Below, piece by piece: positions 61,610 to 64,000 of a DNA stretch of 64,000 bases (positions are counted from its first letter, which is position 1; each line of letters opens with the position of its first letter). The DNA is from CAMYMQ01 sp963730305 (GTDB taxonomy: Bacteria; Pseudomonadota; Alphaproteobacteria; Bin65). The notes beneath the pieces are model-generated. The model searched no databases and was not told where the DNA came from. It worked only from the letters and a program-made list of their open reading frames with translations. The stretch lies in the NCBI GenBank assembly GCA_963730305.1, contig CAVSRB010000003.1, positions 558,001 through 622,000 of the forward strand, written 5' to 3'. Position numbers and translations under genes: made by a program.

Positions 61610-64000
61610 TTACCGTGTTCCCGGTTTCGGCTTGCGCGCCGCGTCCGGCACGCTCGCCTGATTGGGGAAGGTCGCCGGCCGCAACTGCGGCAGCGGCAGC
61701 CGATAGACGTTCGCGGGACGGGTCTGCGCGCTGAGCCGACGGACCGCCCACAGGTCGCGGAACGCCGCGGTCCGGAACGCGACCAGGGCGGGCGCGAGGC
61801 GCGTGCCGGCGACCGTGGCGCCCAGGATGGGATCGCTGGCCGGGTCCTCTTTGCCGGCCGGGAAGACGTAGCCGTCGCCGAGCAGGTACCGTCCGGCGAT
61901 CATGAACCGCACCGGATCGCGCGGCTGCCCGTCGAGGCGGATCTCGTAGCGAAACGCCGGCTTCGCCCCGGCGCGGGACGCGCCCAGCACCCCGATGGCC
62001 TGGCGCCGGCTGACCCACTGCCCCTCGGACACCAGGATTCGGCCCAGCGTGACATAGCGCGTGGTCAGGCCGTGGCCGTGGTCGATCGTCACGGTCAGGC
62101 CCTGCCCGTCGGCCTTGCCCGCGAACGAGACCCTGCCTGCCGCGGTGGCCATGACCGTGGCGCCGGTCTCGCCGGCCAGATCGACGCCGCCGTTGCGGTC
62201 CTTGCCCGTCGTGTCCACACCCGTCGTGTCCGCGTGCCGGCCGACGACCTCGAATGTCTTCAGCGGCGCGGCCAGCGGCATCGCCTTGAACGCGATTCCC
62301 CAGTTGTTGTAGGCCGCCGCCAGGTACGGATTGAGCTCGATTGCGGTGTCGTAGTCCTTGATGGCCTTGTTGTATTTCTCGAGGTCGGCGTAGGCGTTGC
62401 CGCGGGCGTAGTGGGCGTTGGCGTAGTTGGGATTGAGCTTCAGGGTCCGGTCGAAGTCCGCGATCGCCTTGCGGTAGCGCCGCAGGCTCGCCCACGCCGC
62501 GCCCCGGCGGTAATGCGCGCTCGCCGATCCCGGCGCCAGCGCCAGCGCCCGGTCGAAGTCCGCGATCGCCTTCTCGTAGCGCCGCAGCCGCGCCCGCGCC
62601 GTGCCCCGGCTGTAGTAGGCCAGCGCCCGCCGCGGATCGAGACGGATCGCTTCGTCATAGTCCGCGATCGCCTTCTCGTACCGGTTCAGGTGCCGGTAGG
62701 TCGTGCCCCGGTTGAAGTAGATCGCCGCGTCCCCCGGCGCGAGCTTGATCGCCGCATCGTAGTCCGCCAGCGCCTTGTCGTACTGGTTCAGGTCCCGGTA
62801 GGCGTTGCCCCGGTTGTGGTGCGCCGCCGCGAAGCGCGGGTCGAGCTCGAGCGCCCGGTCGTAGTCCGCGATCGCCGTCGCGAACCGGTTCACGCTGGCG
62901 TAGCTGATGCCCCGGTTGAAGTAGGCCACCGCGTTGCGCGGGTTCAGCGCCAGCGCCTGGTCGAAGTCCGCGATCGCCTTCTGGTGCTGGTTCAACTTGG
63001 CGTAGGCCACGCCCCGGTTGTTGAACGCCTCGGCGTGGCGCGGTTCGAGCCCGATCGCCTGGTCGTAGTCCGCGATCGCCTTCTCGTACCGGCCCAGCCG
63101 GGCATAGGCGATGCCCCGGTTGTAGTAGACCGCCGCATCCCGCGGGTTGAGCGCCAGCGCCTTATCGAAGTCCGCCACCGCCGCCCGGTAGCGCTTCAGG
63201 TGGGCGCGCGCGTTGCCGCGGCCGTAATAGGCGTCGCCGTGGCGCGGATCGAGCTTGAGCGCCCGGCCGAAGTCGGCGATCGCCTGCTCGTACTGCTCCA
63301 GGCTGGCGTAGGCGCTGGCCCGGTTGTAGTAGGCCGCGGCGTCGCGCGGGTTGAGCTTGAGCGCCGCGTCGAAGTCCGCGATCGCGCGCTTGTGCTTGTT
63401 CAGGTTGGCGTAGGCGGTGCCGCGGTCGTAGTAGGCGTTGGCGTCGTCGGGCTTGAGCTTGAGCGCCGCGTCGAAGTCCGTGATCGCCTTCGCGTAGCGC
63501 TTCAAATGCGCGTAGGCGATGCCCCGGCTGTACAGCGCCACCGCGTCCGTGGAGACAGCTTCAACGCCGCGTCGAAGTCGACGATCGCCTTGCCGTACTG
63601 CTCCAGGCTGGCGTGGGCCGCGCCCCGGTTGTAGAGGCTGGCGGCGTGGTGCGGATCGAGCTTGAGGGCCGCGTCGAAATCGTCGATCGCCTTCTCGTAC
63701 TGCTCGAGGTTGGCGTAGGCCGTGCCGCGGTTGTAGTAGGCGCCGGTATTCTTCGGGTTGAGGTCGAGCGCCCGGTCGAAGTCCAGGATGGCCTTCGGGA
63801 ACCGGCCCAGGTTGGCGTAGGCGATGCCGCGGTTGTAGAAGGCGTTGCCGTCGTTGGGATCGAGGCTGACCGCCCGGTCGAAGTCGGCGACCGCCTGCAC
63901 GAACCGTTTCAGCGTGGCGTAGGCCGTGCCCCGGTTGAAATAGGCGGCGGCGTAGCGGGGCTGGAGCTCGATCGCGGTGTCGAAATCGGCGATCGCCTTG
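61610..64000 (-). pseudogene. TPR plus degenerate M23 protein, copy 2 (N-terminus off window, frame broken once)
   Basis: Paralogue of copy 1. About 17 TPRs are visible, then a C-terminal domain aligning to the M23 peptidase of copy 1 (NGGVDLAGETGATVMATAAGRVSF; ITIDHGHGLTTRYVTLGRILV). The zinc ligands are lost: HEGLD is NGGVD, the later YAH is YVT, and HLH is FRY. The domain is therefore most likely a non-catalytic binding module. The frame is broken at about 63547, where one base (A) is missing from GTCACGTGG compared with copy 1. The gene continues beyond the window edge. Confidence 0.82.
62343..63579. repeat. 1.24 kb direct duplication, unit 2 (TPR-encoding)
   Basis: Second unit of the repeat described at 58353. 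It covers about twelve TPRs of copy 2. Its six substitutions against unit 1 are scattered, while its one-base deletion lies near the 63579 end. Outside the tract the two genes are only moderately similar. Confidence 0.9.

Noticed and set aside
61397..63634. 745-residue plus-strand open frame with Val/Arg/Asp repeats
   Set aside because: Antisense translation of the TPR repeats of copy 2; the periodicity comes from the 102-bp TPR unit.
1..64000. tRNA, rRNA, integrase, transposase or prophage genes
   Set aside because: Scanned on both strands; no T-loop/acceptor pattern, rRNA motif or recombinase-like protein could be recognised.

Overview
The window is uniformly GC-rich, coding-dense chromosomal DNA from a Gram-negative bacterium, most likely an alphaproteobacterium of the Rhodospirillales/Rhizobiales kind. 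The basis is gene content: branched-chain-type ABC uptake (liv), an RND pump, the LPS-sugar genes rfbFGH, an O-antigen ligase, ligAB extradiol dioxygenase, and the XpaC/TelA/SPFH set. This is inference; there is no rRNA or other taxonomic marker here. I recognise no tRNA, IS element, prophage or CRISPR array.

Layout. 1-7.6 kb: a catabolic/uptake region with two alpha/beta hydrolases, a luciferase-like flavin monooxygenase and a complete five-gene liv-type transporter. Its three upstream regions share a short palindrome. 7.7-12.6 kb: RND membrane-fusion protein, RND pump and a small secreted protein. 12.7-16.8 kb: a large LuxR/MalT-type (LAL) regulator divergent from ligAB. 16.9-22 kb: a 28-residue membrane peptide, then an ATP-grasp ligase, an MFS transporter fused to extracytoplasmic sensor modules, and an ABC-type binding protein. 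This is the most unusual gene set in the window. 22-27.3 kb: two unknown membrane proteins, then an oligopeptide-type binding protein with two permeases but no ATPase. 27.3-33.7 kb: a CBS-domain protein and a pyruvate dehydrogenase E1alpha/E1beta/E2 plus aconitase-family cluster. Three of those four genes are broken by single-base insertions. 34-39 kb: di-haem cytochrome c, a TPR-like methyltransferase, a small membrane protein and an M20 amidohydrolase. 39.5-47.8 kb: a putative envelope-stress module (XpaC, TelA, SPFH-GYF2, a cysteine-rich secreted protein, a zinc-ribbon membrane protein) interspersed with small membrane proteins and four palindromic repeat elements. 47.8-56.7 kb: an LPS/O-antigen block (ligase, flippase-like membrane protein, GT2, epimerase, rfbG, rfbF, rfbH, GT39-like). 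56.7-57.5 kb: an SDR. 57.5-64 kb: two large TPR plus M23-peptidase proteins in tandem. They share a 1.24 kb tract that is over 99% identical, and the downstream copy has lost its zinc ligands.

Quality caveat: at least eight genes in the window are interrupted by what look like single-base indels (near 29453, 30027, 30710, 32609, 40346, 52190, 59388 and 63547, and possibly 35037). In the TPR duplication each copy carries one indel that its otherwise near-identical partner lacks. Residual sequencing or assembly error is therefore at least as likely as true pseudogenisation. Coordinates of broken genes are given for the whole reconstructed gene.
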